From Cupriavidus taiwanensis LMG 19424 (lineage in GTDB: Bacteria; Pseudomonadota; Gammaproteobacteria; Burkholderiales; Burkholderiaceae), in contig NC_010530.1 in the NCBI RefSeq assembly GCF_000069785.1, positions 366,001-430,000 of the forward strand: a DNA stretch of 64,000 nucleotides, given 5' to 3'. This document shows positions 16,548-26,629 of the stretch, piece after piece. Under the pieces are notes generated by a model that ran no database searches, was not told the origin of the DNA, and saw only the letters and a program-made list of their open reading frames with translations. Made by a program: the position numbers and the translations under genes. Position 1 is the stretch's first letter. Every line of letters starts with the position of its first letter.

Positions 16548-16763
16548 TCAGGGCGCGCAACGCGTGCTGCAGTTGCCAGGCTTGTCGGTGTGGCCGGGCT
16601 TGCCGGCAGCGTCCGGCGCGTTGCCGTTGGCGGCGCCGGGCTGCAGCGTGCCGCCTGTCGCGCCAGGCGAGTCGCCACCGCAGGCGGCAAGCATCAGTGC
16701 CAGGGTGAGGGTGCCGGCCGCCAGCCATGGCCGGGCGGAATGCGACAGCAAGTTGGGTCTCAT
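16548..16763 (-). CDS. Small lipoprotein next to phospholipase C
   Basis: A 71-residue protein. MRPNLLSHSARPWLAAGTL leads into a lipobox LMLAACGG, with acylation expected at Cys29. The mature chain is only about 43 residues, rich in Gly, Pro and Asn, and ends GNCSTRCAP with two cysteines. It precedes plcN by 66 bp and probably shares its transcript. No family was recognised. It could be a secretion or surface-anchoring helper, or unrelated. An upstream start would add a non-signal N-terminus and is not preferred. Confidence 0.6.
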   Translation of the reverse strand: MRPNLLSHSARPWLAAGTLTLALMLAACGGDSPGATGGTLQPGAANGNAPDAAGKPGHTDKPGNCSTRCAP

Positions 16764-16937
16764 TGGTGCAGGGCCTTTTCTTGTGGTTGAGGGAGAGAAC
16801 GATGGCCGCGCCCATTGCGCCGACAGACGGCTGCACGCATCGGGCTTCCGCGGGGCGGAGGACAAGCGCCGATCCGGCCGGTTGCTGCGGTGAGGGCCGT
16901 GGCTTGTCGCGACAGCGGGCGATTGTTGACGGATCAA

Positions 16938-16955
16938 ATGTCAGATGTTTGACAG
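16938..16955 (-). promoter_or_regulatory. Candidate PHO box upstream of the lipoprotein-plcN operon
   Basis: On the minus strand the sequence CTGTCAA-ACAT-CTGACAT has two 7-bp direct half-sites separated by 4 bp, the classic PhoB-site geometry. Each half matches CTGTCAT at six of seven positions. Ten bases downstream is AACAAT, a plausible -10. The lipoprotein start is about 175 bp downstream. Phospholipases C are known PhoB targets in other proteobacteria. Confidence 0.55.
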
Positions 16956-17071
16956 GTCGCACTTTCGGTAATTTGCCTTTGTAACCAAAAGTGTCAGGAA
17001 GCGGGCGTGGCAATTGCAGGCACTGTCGGGTTGCAGCCGTTCATCCGTTCGACCCGATACAGGAGACCGTT

Positions 17072-19204
17072 ATGCCCGACACGTCCGACGCCAAGGCCAA
17101 GCCCACGTCAAACACTGCGTCCGCCACCACCGCCCAGGGCACTCCGGCCGGTTATGGCGATGCCCAGCGCGGCACCGGCGGAGAGTTGCACCAGGTTGCC
17201 GGCGGCACGCATGTCCCGCTGACCACCAACCAGGGCGCGCCCATCGCGGACAACCAGAACTCGCTCAAGGCCAATCCGCGCGGCCCGACCCTGCTCGAAG
17301 ATTTCATTCTCCGTGAAAAAATTACACACTTCGACCATGAGCGCATTCCCGAGCGGATCGTCCATGCGCGCGGCACCGCGGCGCACGGCTATTTCGAGCT
17401 GACCGAGTCGCTGTCGCAATTCACCACCGCCAGCATCCTGACCGAGGTCGGCGTCAGGACTCCCGTGTTTGCGCGCTTCTCCACCGTGGCCGGCGGCGCC
17501 GGTTCGATCGACACGCCGCGCGACGTGCGGGGCTTCGCGGTCAAGTTCTATACCAAGGAAGGCAACTGGGACCTGGTCGGCAACAACATCCCGGTGTTCT
17601 TCATCCAGGACGCGATCAAGTTCCCCGACGTGGTCCACGCGGTCAAGATGGAGCCCGACCGCGCCTTCCCGCAGGCGGCCACCGCGCACGATACCTTCTG
17701 GGACTTCATTTCGCTGACGCCGGAGTCGATGCACATGGTCATGTGGATCATGTCGGACCGCACCATCCCGCGCTCGCTGCGCATGATCGAAGGCTTCGGC
17801 GTGCACAGCTTCCGCCTGCTCGACGAGCAGGGCCGCTCCACCTTCGTCAAGTTCCACTGGCGGCCGAAGCTGGGACTGCAGTCCACCGTGTGGGACGAAG
17901 CCGTCAAGATCGCCGGCGCCGATCCGGACTTCCATCGCCGCGACATGTTCAATGCGATCCAGTCCGGCAACTATCCGGAATGGGAACTGGGCGTGCAGCT
18001 GTTCACCGAAGACGATGCCGCCAAATTTCCGTTCGATCATCTCGATGCGACCAAGATCATCCCCGAAGAGACCGTGCCGCTGAAGATGATCGGCCGCATG
18101 GTGCTGGACCGCTGGCCCGACAACTTTTTTGCCGAGACCGAGCAGGTGGCGTTCTGCCCCGCCAACATCGTGCGCGGCATCGATTTCTCCAACGATCCCC
18201 TGCTGCTGGGCCGGCTGTTCTCCTACCTCGACACGCAACTGCTGCGCCTGGGCGGCCCCAACTTCAACCAGATTCCGGTGAACGCGCCCAAGTGCCCGTT
18301 CGCCAATCACCAGCGCGACGGCCATATGCAGATGCAGCGGCCCAAGGGACGCGTCGCCTATGAGCCCAACTCGCTGTCGGACGACTCGCCGCGCGAGGCG
18401 CCGGACCTTGGCTTCCGCCACGCGCGGGTGTCCGAGCAGGGCGACAAGGGCCGCATCCGCCCCGAGACCTTTGCCGACCACTACAGCCAGGCGCGCCAGT
18501 TCTACCGCAGCCAGACCCGCGCCGAACAGGCGCATATCGCCTCGGCGCTGGTGTTCGAGCTGTCGAAGGTCGAGCACGTGCATGTGCGCGAGCGCATGGT
18601 GGCCCACCTGCTCAATATCGACCCCGACCTGGGACGGCGCGTGGCCGACGGCCTGGCGCTGGACCAGCTGCCCGAGCCGCTTTCCACTGCCGCGCCGGTG
18701 CAGGATCTGCCGCCGTCGCCGGCGCTGCAGATCATCGGCAAGATGAAGGACACGCTGCAGGGGCGCGAAATCGGCATCCTGGTCGCCGACGGCTCCGACG
18801 GCGCCACCGTCGAGGCGATCCGCCAGGCGGCCAGCGCCGCCGGTGCCACGGTGAAGATCGTCGCGCCCAAGGTGGGCGGCGCGGTGCTGGCCGATGGGAG
18901 CAAGCTGCCGGCAGATGGGCAGCTGGCCGGGACGCCTTCGGTGATGTTCGATGCCGTGGCTGTGGTGCTGTCGGCCGACGGTGCCGCGATGCTGGCGCAG
19001 GAAAGCGCGGCGCTGGACTTTGTCTGCTTTGCCTACGCGCATCTGAAGGCGATCGCCGCCGATGCGGGCGGGGAGATGCTGCTCGCCCACGCCAGATTGC
19101 AGCCGGACGCCGGCATCGTGCCAGCCGGCGACACCGCGCGTTTTATCGCGGCGGCAAAAACGCGGCAGTGGGGACGCGAGCCGCAGGTGCGGATGCTGGC
19201 GTAG
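17072..19204 (+). CDS. katE: Large-subunit (HPII-type) monofunctional catalase
   Basis: A 710-residue heme catalase that decomposes hydrogen peroxide in the cytoplasm. The start is set by AGGAGA at 17061. The heme-domain landmarks are [20 protein letters not shown] (distal His), [29 protein letters not shown] and [15 protein letters not shown] (proximal Tyr). From about residue 560 it continues into a flavodoxin/DJ-1-like C-terminal domain ([18 protein letters not shown]), which separates large-subunit from small-subunit catalases. The gene is monocistronic and diverges from the lipoprotein-plcN pair. Confidence 0.93.
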   Translation: MPDTSDAKAKPTSNTASATTAQGTPAGYGDAQRGTGGELHQVAGGTHVPLTTNQGAPIADNQNSLKANPRGPTLLEDFILREKITHFDHERIPERIVHARGTAAHGYFELTESLSQFTTASILTEVGVRTPVFARFSTVAGGAGSIDTPRDVRGFAVKFYTKEGNWDLVGNNIPVFFIQDAIKFPDVVHAVKMEPDRAFPQAATAHDTFWDFISLTPESMHMVMWIMSDRTIPRSLRMIEGFGVHSFRLLDEQGRSTFVKFHWRPKLGLQSTVWDEAVKIAGADPDFHRRDMFNAIQSGNYPEWELGVQLFTEDDAAKFPFDHLDATKIIPEETVPLKMIGRMVLDRWPDNFFAETEQVAFCPANIVRGIDFSNDPLLLGRLFSYLDTQLLRLGGPNFNQIPVNAPKCPFANHQRDGHMQMQRPKGRVAYEPNSLSDDSPREAPDLGFRHARVSEQGDKGRIRPETFADHYSQARQFYRSQTRAEQAHIASALVFELSKVEHVHVRERMVAHLLNIDPDLGRRVADGLALDQLPEPLSTAAPVQDLPPSPALQIIGKMKDTLQGREIGILVADGSDGATVEAIRQAASAAGATVKIVAPKVGGAVLADGSKLPADGQLAGTPSVMFDAVAVVLSADGAAMLAQESAALDFVCFAYAHLKAIAADAGGEMLLAHARLQPDAGIVPAGDTARFIAAAKTRQWGREPQVRMLA

Positions 19205-19318
19205 GCAAGCCATGCGGCTCCGGGCGGCCTGCTTTCGATGTCCCCCACTCTAGTAGGGAACAGTTCCCCGCATCCCTACCGTTAGCCCCCGCAACAAAGA
19301 GCACGGATGCCAGTCCGC

Positions 19319-19341
19319 CGCCGGGGCCATGCGCCCCGGCG
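19319..19341. other. GC-rich hairpin between katE and the chemoreceptor gene
   Basis: Nine-base arms around a 5-nt loop (GCCGGGGC pairing with GCCCCGGC plus a flanking C-G). No T-run follows on either strand, so a Rho-independent terminator is not supported. The rest of the 262-bp spacer holds nothing recognisable beyond the AAGGGGAG ribosome-binding site of the next gene. Confidence 0.3.
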
Positions 19342-19467
19342 ATGCCGCATACCGTGCCGACCGGCAGGAACGGGCGCGCAGTGGCATGCCGCAGTCGGGC
19401 ATGCAACAGGGTTAGAACCATAACAACGGAAGCGCATACGTCTTCTTGGACGGTAAGGGGAGTGATC

Positions 19468-21099
19468 ATGAGTGTTTTCAGGAGTCTGTCTATCCGCACG
19501 CGGCTGCTGGCCGGGTTCGGCACGCTGGCGGGCGTGGTGCTGGTGGTGTCGGTGTATTCGCTGCATGCGCTTGGCGATGCGACGGCGAGTTTCAATGACT
19601 ACCTGAACGGGTTGAACGCCCGGGCGGAAATGGCGGCGCAGGTGCGCAGCGCGGTCGACCGGCGTGCCATTGCGGCGCGCAACCTGGTGCTGGTGACGGA
19701 TGCGGCGGAGCTGGAGCGCGAGAAGGCCGACGCCCTGCGCGCGCACGAAGACGTGCAGAGCCGGCTGGCGCGGCTCAGCGAGATGGTGCGCCAGCCTGGC
19801 GTCAGCGACGAGGCGCGCAAGCTGGTCGAGGATGTCGCCAGGGTCGAGGCGCAGTATGGTCCGGTCGCCACCGGCATTGTCGGGCTGGCGGTCGAGCGCA
19901 AGATCGAGGAAGCCATCGGCCGGATCGACAAGCAATGCCGTCCGTTGCTGGCGGCGCTGATCAAGTCGACCGATGCGTACGCCGAGTTCACCAAGACCCG
20001 CCAGAAGGAAATGGAGCGCCGGCTCGAGGCGGACTACGAGCGCCAGCGCAACCTGCTGATCCTGATCTCGCTGGTGTCCGCGTTCATCGCGCTGGCCGGC
20101 GGCGTGCTGGTCACGCGTGCCATCACGCGTCCGATCCAGCGAGCCGTGGAGGTGGCCGGCACCGTCGCCGGCGGCGACCTGGGCGCGCGCATCGAAGTGG
20201 ACCGCCATGACGAAACCGGCCGGCTGCTGGCGGCATTGCGCGACATGAACGAGCGCCTGACCGCCACCGTCACCCGCGTGCGCGCCAGCAGCGGCAATAT
20301 CGCCATCAGCACCAGCGAGATCGCGCGCGGCAATGCCGACCTGAGCAGCCGCACCGAGGAGCAGGCGGCCTCGCTGGAGCAGACCGCGGCCAGCATGGAG
20401 GAACTGACCGAGACCGTGCGCCAGAACACCGAGAACGCGCGCCAGGCCAGCGAACTCGCGCGCAGCGCCGCCGACGTGGCGCAACGCGGCAGCACCACGG
20501 TGCAGCGCGTGGTCGGCACGATGCAGGACATCAGCGCCAGCTCGAGCAAGATCGCGGAGATCACCGGCATCATCGAGGGCATTGCCTTCCAGACCAATAT
20601 CCTGGCGCTGAACGCCGCGGTGGAGGCGGCGCGCGCCGGCGAGCAGGGGCGCGGCTTTGCCGTAGTGGCCAGCGAAGTGCGCGGGCTGGCCCAGCGCTCG
20701 TCCAGCGCGGCCAAGGAGATCAAGGAGCTGATCGAGGCATCGGGGCGGCAGGTGCAGGATGGTTCGTCGCTGGCCAGCGAGGCGGGCCAAACCATGGCCG
20801 AGGTGACCCAGGCGGTGGCGCGCGTGACCGGCATCGTGGAGGAAATCGCCACGGCGTCGGCCGAGCAGACCCGCGGCATCGAGCAGGTCAACCAGGCCAT
20901 CGTGCAGATCGACCAGGTCACGCAGCAGAACGCGTCGCTGGTGAGCGAGGCGGCCAATGCCTCGCGCGCGCTGGAAGAGCAGGGCCGCGAACTGAGCGAG
21001 GTGGTGGCCTTCTTCCGCCTGCCTGGCGAAGCCGGGGCCGCGGGCGCCGGTACGCTGGCCGCGCCGAGGCGCGCGGCGCACAAGCTCGCCACGGCCTAG
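19468..21099 (+). CDS. Methyl-accepting chemotaxis protein
   Basis: A 543-residue class I chemoreceptor. TM1 is at about residues 11-31. A four-helix-bundle-like periplasmic sensor runs to about residue 193, TM2 is at 195-217, a HAMP domain at about 218-270, and the cytoplasmic signalling hairpin follows. The highly conserved tip [20 protein letters not shown] is present (cited as a 20-residue segment). The C-terminus ends KLATA and lacks the CheR/CheB-tethering pentapeptide NWxxF. The ligand is unknown. AAGGGGAG precedes the start. It stands alone, but the window also encodes flagellar export and switch proteins. Confidence 0.92.
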   Translation: MSVFRSLSIRTRLLAGFGTLAGVVLVVSVYSLHALGDATASFNDYLNGLNARAEMAAQVRSAVDRRAIAARNLVLVTDAAELEREKADALRAHEDVQSRLARLSEMVRQPGVSDEARKLVEDVARVEAQYGPVATGIVGLAVERKIEEAIGRIDKQCRPLLAALIKSTDAYAEFTKTRQKEMERRLEADYERQRNLLILISLVSAFIALAGGVLVTRAITRPIQRAVEVAGTVAGGDLGARIEVDRHDETGRLLAALRDMNERLTATVTRVRASSGNIAISTSEIARGNADLSSRTEEQAASLEQTAASMEELTETVRQNTENARQASELARSAADVAQRGSTTVQRVVGTMQDISASSSKIAEITGIIEGIAFQTNILALNAAVEAARAGEQGRGFAVVASEVRGLAQRSSSAAKEIKELIEASGRQVQDGSSLASEAGQTMAEVTQAVARVTGIVEEIATASAEQTRGIEQVNQAIVQIDQVTQQNASLVSEAANASRALEEQGRELSEVVAFFRLPGEAGAAGAGTLAAPRRAAHKLATA

Positions 21100-21179
21100 C
21101 GGCAAGCCCGCGGGCCGCGTGGGTGCAAGGGAGTGCCGGGGCGGGTAAACTGGCCGCTCCCACCTCCCTTGCCACCGCC

Positions 21180-22142
21180 ATGACCGCCCTGCCGATCTCT
21201 TTCGACGACGTTGCCGCCGCGCACGAACGCATCCGCGCGGCCGCCCACCGCACCCCGGTGCTGACCTCCGCCACCGCCGACGCGGCCACCGGGGCGCAGC
21301 TGTTCTTCAAGTGCGAGAACTTCCAGCGCATCGGCGCCTTCAAGTTCCGCGGCGCGTACAACGCCATTGCCCAGTTCACCCCGCAGCAGAAGGCGGGCGG
21401 CGTGCTGGCGTTCTCTTCCGGCAACCACGCGCAGGCGATCGCGCTGTCGGCGCGCCTGCTGGGCGTGCAGGCGGTGATCGTGATGCCGCAGGACGCCCCC
21501 GCGATCAAGATCGAGGCCACGCGCGGCTACGGCGCCGAAGTGGTGCTGTACGACCGCTACCAGGACGATCGCGAGGCGCTGGGCCGGCGCATCGCCGGCG
21601 AGCGCGGCATGACGCTGATCCCGCCCTACGACCACCCGCACGTGATGGCCGGGCAAGGCACTGCGGCCAAGGAACTGTTCGAGGAAACCTGTCCGCTCGA
21701 CATGCTGGTGGTATGCCTGGGCGGCGGCGGCCTGCTGTCGGGCTGCGCCGTTGCGGCACAGGCGATGTCGCCAGGCTGCGCCGTGTACGGCGTCGAGCCG
21801 GAGGCCGGCAACGACGGCCAGCGCAGCCTGCGCAGCGGCGAGATCGTGCGCATCGAGACCCCGCGCACCATTGCCGACGGCGCGCAGACGCCGTACCTGG
21901 GCAACCACACCTTCGCCGTGATCCGCGAGCTGGTGACGGATATCGTCACGGTGTCGGATGCCGAACTGGTCGACACCATGAAGTTCTTCGCCGGGCGCAT
22001 GAAGATCGTGGCCGAGCCCACTGGCTGCCTGGCCGCGGCCGCGGTGCTGCATGGCAAGCTCGATGTGAAGGGCAAGCGCGTGGGCATTATCGTGTCGGGC
22101 GGGAATGTGGATCTGGGGGCGTTTGCGGGGTTTGTCGGCTAA
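21180..22142 (+). CDS. Threonine/serine dehydratase-like PLP enzyme
   Basis: A 320-residue fold-type II PLP enzyme. The Schiff-base lysine lies in GAFKFRGAYNA near residue 59, SSGNHAQAIAL follows, and the phosphate-binding loop is GGGGLLSG near residue 185. It lacks the C-terminal regulatory (ACT) domain of biosynthetic IlvA, so it is a catabolic threonine dehydratase or serine racemase/dehydratase type. It lies 80 bp downstream of the chemoreceptor gene with its own start and converges with a LysR gene 12 bp away. Substrate preference cannot be read from sequence. Confidence 0.87.
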   Translation: MTALPISFDDVAAAHERIRAAAHRTPVLTSATADAATGAQLFFKCENFQRIGAFKFRGAYNAIAQFTPQQKAGGVLAFSSGNHAQAIALSARLLGVQAVIVMPQDAPAIKIEATRGYGAEVVLYDRYQDDREALGRRIAGERGMTLIPPYDHPHVMAGQGTAAKELFEETCPLDMLVVCLGGGGLLSGCAVAAQAMSPGCAVYGVEPEAGNDGQRSLRSGEIVRIETPRTIADGAQTPYLGNHTFAVIRELVTDIVTVSDAELVDTMKFFAGRMKIVAEPTGCLAAAAVLHGKLDVKGKRVGIIVSGGNVDLGAFAGFVG

Positions 22143-22154
22143 GGCGGCCGGCGC

Positions 22155-23060
22155 TCAGCTTTTTGCCGTTATGCTCGGGTCAACGGCTTGCTTCACGAAG
22201 GCCCTTACCGCGGGCGACATCTCGCGCCGGCGGTAGGCCAGCGCGAGATGGACCGCCAGGCCGAAATCCGCAACCGGTTTGTAGAAGACCCCAGGCTGCG
22301 CGAAATTTTGCATCGACTCCGGCACGATCGCGACCCCGTATCCCGCGGAGGCGAGGCTGGCGGCCGAAATGAAATCCTGAACGCGATACTCGAGACGTGG
22401 CGTAAAGCCTCCCGCCTTTCCCAGCGCGGTCAATGCGAAGCCGAACCCTTCCTCGTCGGCAAACTGCGGGATGATGAACGGCTGGTCGGCAAGCTCGCGG
22501 GCCGCAACCGGTCCGCGCCTGGCGAGCGCGTGGTGGCTTGCCATCGCAGTCAGCAAGCGTTCGGTTTGCACAATCTTCGTCACGATTCCTGCCGGACATA
22601 GTCGCCGTGGCCTGACGATACCCACATCGATCCGGCCATCGTTGAGCGCGTCGAGCTGGCGTGGCGTCTCCATGGGTACGACTTCGACGCGGACCAGCTC
22701 ATGGTGCTTGCGGAAGTCACCCAACATCCTTGACAACAGTCCGGTGCTGACGCCAGAAGCGACGTAGCCAATGCGGATAACCCCGGCAAGCCCTCTGGCA
22801 GCCAGCCGGCCGACCTGGTCGGCGCGCGCTATGTGGCGCAATGCCGCTTCCGCTTCCGCGTAGAACAGCCGCCCGGCATCGGTCAACGTGACCGGCTTGC
22901 GCTTGTTGCGGTTCAGCAGCGTGACGCCCAGGTCTTTCTCCAGCCGTTGGATCTGGGTGCTCAGACCTGACTGCGCAATCCCCAGGCGATCCGCCGCCTT
23001 CGCAAAGTGAAGTTCCTCTGCCACCGCAAGGAAGCACTGCAACTGACGGACATCGAGCAT
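22155..23060 (-). CDS. LysR family regulator of the acyl-CoA/CoA-transferase operon
   Basis: A 301-residue LTTR. The HTH lies in residues about 3-60 (MLDVRQLQCFLAVAEEL, LGIAQSGLSTQIQRLE) and the effector domain begins at IRIGYVASG. It is transcribed divergently from the acyl-CoA dehydrogenase operon with a 112-bp AT-rich spacer that contains an ATC-N8-GAT dyad near 23107-23120, a possible LTTR site. It is likely an activator of the operon responding to its carboxylate or CoA intermediate. Confidence 0.88.
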   Translation of the reverse strand: MLDVRQLQCFLAVAEELHFAKAADRLGIAQSGLSTQIQRLEKDLGVTLLNRNKRKPVTLTDAGRLFYAEAEAALRHIARADQVGRLAARGLAGVIRIGYVASGVSTGLLSRMLGDFRKHHELVRVEVVPMETPRQLDALNDGRIDVGIVRPRRLCPAGIVTKIVQTERLLTAMASHHALARRGPVAARELADQPFIIPQFADEEGFGFALTALGKAGGFTPRLEYRVQDFISAASLASAGYGVAIVPESMQNFAQPGVFYKPVADFGLAVHLALAYRRREMSPAVRAFVKQAVDPSITAKS

Positions 23061-23172
23061 CGTTTAATCAAAAAAACAGAATAAAGATTACTCAATGCTA
23101 GCTGGATCGTATCAAAGATTCCAGATGAAATGACGCCATCGACTAGCAAAGAGGCATGACTGGAGACCGCAA

Positions 23173-24348
23173 ATGAATGAGCTTTGGCACCCGCAACTGG
23201 GCGAGTCCGAATCGAGGTGGCAACAACAGGCGCAAGCCCTGGCCGCGCAAGCGTTTGCGCCGCTGGCCGAGGAAATCGACCGGGACCAACGCTATCCGGT
23301 CGAGCATCTGCCCAGGCTGCTCGAGGCGAAGATCTCCGGCATGTTCGTGCCAAAGGAGTACGGCGGCGAGGGTGCGTCACTGACGGCGGTGGTCGCCGTG
23401 GTCGAAGCCGTGGCACAGGGTTGCGCATCGACGTCGGCAATCCTGGCGGCGCTGGCACTGGGCGCGTTTCCGATTCTGCTGGCCGGCAGTGAAGCGCAGA
23501 AGCAGGCCCTGCTCGGCGGGCTGGCCGGGCGCGGTGAGGCGGTGAACTTTGCCCTGAGCGAACGCGAAGCGGGTTCCGACCCGTCGGCCATCCAGGCGAC
23601 GGCGGTGCGCGAGGGCGATGGCTGGCGTATTCGTGGCGAGAAGTGCTGGCTGGGCAACGGTGGCCACTCGAAGCACTTCATTGTCTTTGCCCGCACCGGC
23701 GACGTGGCAGCGCGCAAGGCGATTTCGGCATTCGTGGTGCCGCGGGATACCGAGGGTCTTGTCGTCGACTTCTATGAAGACAAGATGGGCATCCGTGGCA
23801 CGACAACGACCAACCTCAGGCTCGACGTCTGGGTGCCGGCAGACAGCATCGTTGGCCCCGAAGGCGATGGCCTGAAACTGGCCCTGGCGACCCTTACCGT
23901 CGGGCGGGTGGTGGTGGCGGCCCAGGCCAACGGCATCGCCTTGTGTGCGTACGACGCGGCGCGGCGCTACGCGGTAACCCGCAAGACCTTTGGCCACACC
24001 CTGATCGACCACCAAGGCGTCGGCTTCAAGCTGGCCGATGCGGCCATGCACCTGTCGGCGGCGCGCATGTTCACGTATGAAGCGGCTCGCGGCTATGACG
24101 AGGGCAAGGACATCGGAACGCTCGGCGCCATGGCCAAGCTCTACGCCAGCGAAGCGTCCCACGATGTCGTGGACGACGCGGTGCAGATCCTTGGCGGGCG
24201 AGGCTATGTGAAACCGAATGTCGTGGAGCGATGCTATCGCGACCAGCGCATTGTCGAGATCTACGAAGGTACGTCTGAAATCCAGCGCATCGTTCTTGCA
24301 CGCGCAGTCAGGAAGGGCGCGCTCGCCGATATCGAGGCCGCGCAATGA
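23173..24348 (+). CDS. Acyl-CoA dehydrogenase
   Basis: A 391-residue FAD flavoprotein that oxidises acyl-CoA to the 2,3-enoyl-CoA. The FAD/substrate signature ALSEREAGSDPSA is near residue 125. The C-terminal signature IVEIYEGTSEIQR carries the canonical catalytic Glu in YEGT. GGAGA precedes ATG 23173. It is the first gene of a plus-strand operon with a protein of unknown function (4-bp overlap), a CoA transferase and a Bug receptor. The operon makes sense as uptake, CoA activation and oxidation of an organic acid, but the substrate is not identifiable. Confidence 0.9.
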   Translation: MNELWHPQLGESESRWQQQAQALAAQAFAPLAEEIDRDQRYPVEHLPRLLEAKISGMFVPKEYGGEGASLTAVVAVVEAVAQGCASTSAILAALALGAFPILLAGSEAQKQALLGGLAGRGEAVNFALSEREAGSDPSAIQATAVREGDGWRIRGEKCWLGNGGHSKHFIVFARTGDVAARKAISAFVVPRDTEGLVVDFYEDKMGIRGTTTTNLRLDVWVPADSIVGPEGDGLKLALATLTVGRVVVAAQANGIALCAYDAARRYAVTRKTFGHTLIDHQGVGFKLADAAMHLSAARMFTYEAARGYDEGKDIGTLGAMAKLYASEASHDVVDDAVQILGGRGYVKPNVVERCYRDQRIVEIYEGTSEIQRIVLARAVRKGALADIEAAQ

Positions 24349-25424
24349 CGCATACGAAGCCATCGGATGCCGGCATGCCGAACCCGGAACCCTACCAGCC
24401 GCAGGCGGGCTGGCGCGCCGTCGCCGGGCTCTATCACGCCTTCTTCACCGGTATCGTGCTGTCGACCGTGACCCGCAAGGGAACGCCGGCGGCGGCGGAG
24501 CTGGTCTACGAGATCTTCTGCCGCCAGCGCCGCGAGCGTTTTCTCGCCGGACTGCGCAAGCTGGGCATCGACGGACTGCCGCCAGCCGTGGCGGCGGCCC
24601 AGTATCACTATCTCTCCAACCATATCGGCGGCGTCGCCGTGCAGTACATGCATGAGAGCGACCGGAAGGCGTGGATCCGCTACAACGCCCCGCGCTGGAT
24701 CTGGTCCGGCACGGCGCTTTGCGGCATTCCTTCCGAAGTCTCGCGCGCGATGCTGGCGGGCTGGCATGCCCAGAATGGCGTGACCCTCGGCAATCCGCGT
24801 CTGGGCTTTGTCTGCACCAAGCAGGCAGCAGACGGCCAATCCGGCCTGGAAGGCTACTACTACGAGTACGACCATGACCTCGAGCCGCATGAGCGGCTGC
24901 GCTTTGCTCGCAATGAAGAGGCGCCGGACTTCGATGCTGCCGCGGCTCCGACACTACCCACCGATACCTGGCCGCAAGCACGGCTCGACAAGGCTAAGCG
25001 CAACTACGCGATGGAATACGTGCGCACCGCGCTTCCTGTTGCCGCAAACCTCTGGGGTCCGCATGAAGCGGAGCGGCTGCTGCGCCTCACCGCAAGGTTG
25101 ATCGGGATGCAGTTCTATCACGAGACCGCTGCTCAGCTCGGCACACCTGTCGACAAATCTGCCGACAGCTTCGCCAGGTTCATGGAGACACTGGCTCGAG
25201 CCCAGGATGATGCGTGCGAAATCGGCGGTTTCGGCAGCCAGGTCTACCAACGCGGCTGGACGCTGATGGATTCGGTGTCCGACGCGCATCCCTGCGTGGC
25301 CGACGCATGGTGCGGCCTGTTCGAAGGAGCGCTGGCAGCGCACAACCATCGACTGACCCTGAGAACCAGCTGGCACAAGGGCAAGCAAGGCTATGCCTTT
25401 GAGTGGGCGATCGAAGGAGACTGA
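24345..25424 (+). CDS. Protein of unknown function in the CoA-transferase operon
   Basis: A 359-residue protein with no signal peptide or membrane helix. It overlaps the acyl-CoA dehydrogenase by ATGA, and the CoA-transferase start follows its stop by one base, so it is firmly part of the operon. Conspicuous features are an aromatic-rich N-terminal half (WRAVAGLYHAFFTG, YHYLSNHIGGVAVQYMHES), WIWSGTALCGIP near 120, and a C-terminal half with two cysteine-containing motifs (DDACEIGGFGS, DAWCGLFEGAL). A weak resemblance to the thiazoline-carboxylate hydrolase-like family is possible but I am not confident. A hydrolase or lyase acting on the operon's substrate is a guess. Confidence 0.8.
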   Translation: MTHTKPSDAGMPNPEPYQPQAGWRAVAGLYHAFFTGIVLSTVTRKGTPAAAELVYEIFCRQRRERFLAGLRKLGIDGLPPAVAAAQYHYLSNHIGGVAVQYMHESDRKAWIRYNAPRWIWSGTALCGIPSEVSRAMLAGWHAQNGVTLGNPRLGFVCTKQAADGQSGLEGYYYEYDHDLEPHERLRFARNEEAPDFDAAAAPTLPTDTWPQARLDKAKRNYAMEYVRTALPVAANLWGPHEAERLLRLTARLIGMQFYHETAAQLGTPVDKSADSFARFMETLARAQDDACEIGGFGSQVYQRGWTLMDSVSDAHPCVADAWCGLFEGALAAHNHRLTLRTSWHKGKQGYAFEWAIEGD

Positions 25425-25425
25425 G

Positions 25426-26592
25426 ATGGCCGATACAGGCAAAGCTGAACTTGCCCACGGGGCGCTCTCGGGGTTACGCGTGGTCGATGCATCGCGCGTG
25501 CTGGCGGGCCCGTTCTGCGGGCAGATTCTTGGCGACCACGGCGCTGACGTGATCAAGATCGAGGCGCCAGAGGGCGATGAGTGCCGCGGCTTCGGTCCGC
25601 CTTTCGTGGACGGCGCATCCGCGTACTTCCGCGCTGTCAACCGCAACAAGCGCAGCATGATCCTCGACATGAATGGCGAAGCCGATAGGGAGACCTTCTG
25701 GCAGCTGCTGGAGACTGCAGACGTCCTGATCGAGAACTTCAAGGCGAGCACGCTGAGGACATGGGGCATCGACAGTCCGTCCCGCATGACTGAGCGTTTC
25801 CCACGGCTCATACACTGCCGGATCACTGGATTTGGCGATGACGGTCCACTGGGTCAGCTGCCTGGCTACGATGCGGCAGTGCAAGCCATGGCCGGCCTGA
25901 TCAGCATCAACGGCGAGCCGGAAGGCAATCCCGTTCGCCTCGGCGTGCCGGTGGTGGATCTGACCACGGGCATGAATGCCGCAATGGCTGTGCTGCTGGC
26001 ATTGAATGCGCGCCACCAGACCGGTCGCGGCCAACTGGCCGATGTGAGCCTGTATGACTCCGCGGTGTCGGTCGCCCATCCGTTTCTGACGAATTTCCTC
26101 GCCTCCGGGGTGACGCCGAAGCCGACGGGAAACAGTCACCCCAATATCGTTCCGTACGACATCTTCCAGACCGCGACTTGCCCGCTGTTCGTCGCGGTGG
26201 CCAATGACCGCCTGTTCGGAAAGCTGTGCCAGGCATTGGGTGCCGGCCACCTGCCGGATGACGAGCGCTTTGCCACTAATCGCCAGCGAGTGGCCCATCG
26301 CGACGCGCTGACCGCCGAGTTGTCCAGAGCCTTTGCCGCAGTGGACGGTGAATCGTTCGGCAAGGCGCTGCTGGCGCAGAACGTCCCCGCGGCTCCCATC
26401 CTGAGCATCGCCGATGTTGCCGCGGCCCCCCACACCTTGCACCGGCAGATGGTGGTCCGGCAAGGCGACTACATCGGTCCCGGCGTTCCGGTCAAGCTGA
26501 GTGTGACGCCGGCGTCGATCCGGAGCGGTCCGCCCGCACTGGGTAGCTTGAAGGAAGTAGCCGGTGCGGCGACCGCCGTCTGGAAGAAGTGA
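25426..26592 (+). CDS. CaiB/BaiF family (class III) CoA transferase
   Basis: A 388-residue enzyme that moves CoA between carboxylic acids. ATG 25426 (MADTGKAEL) is chosen because GAAGGAGA lies 5 bp upstream; the frame is open 33 bp further. Family landmarks are LRVVDASRVLAGPFCGQILGD, ADVIKIEAP, FRAVNRNKRSMILDM and the catalytic-region DVLIENFKAST, with later YDAAVQAMAGL. It probably activates the acid imported by the downstream Bug receptor system for oxidation by the acyl-CoA dehydrogenase. It follows the unknown gene by one base. Confidence 0.9.
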   Translation: MADTGKAELAHGALSGLRVVDASRVLAGPFCGQILGDHGADVIKIEAPEGDECRGFGPPFVDGASAYFRAVNRNKRSMILDMNGEADRETFWQLLETADVLIENFKASTLRTWGIDSPSRMTERFPRLIHCRITGFGDDGPLGQLPGYDAAVQAMAGLISINGEPEGNPVRLGVPVVDLTTGMNAAMAVLLALNARHQTGRGQLADVSLYDSAVSVAHPFLTNFLASGVTPKPTGNSHPNIVPYDIFQTATCPLFVAVANDRLFGKLCQALGAGHLPDDERFATNRQRVAHRDALTAELSRAFAAVDGESFGKALLAQNVPAAPILSIADVAAAPHTLHRQMVVRQGDYIGPGVPVKLSVTPASIRSGPPALGSLKEVAGAATAVWKK

Positions 26593-26629
26593 GTCGTCGA
26601 TAAGCAGAGAACAATGACAGGAGACAGAA

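Noticed and set aside
14079..16790. A 903-codon plus-strand frame opposite phospholipase C
   Set aside because: It is antisense to plcN with low-complexity Arg/Gly/Val composition and no domain.
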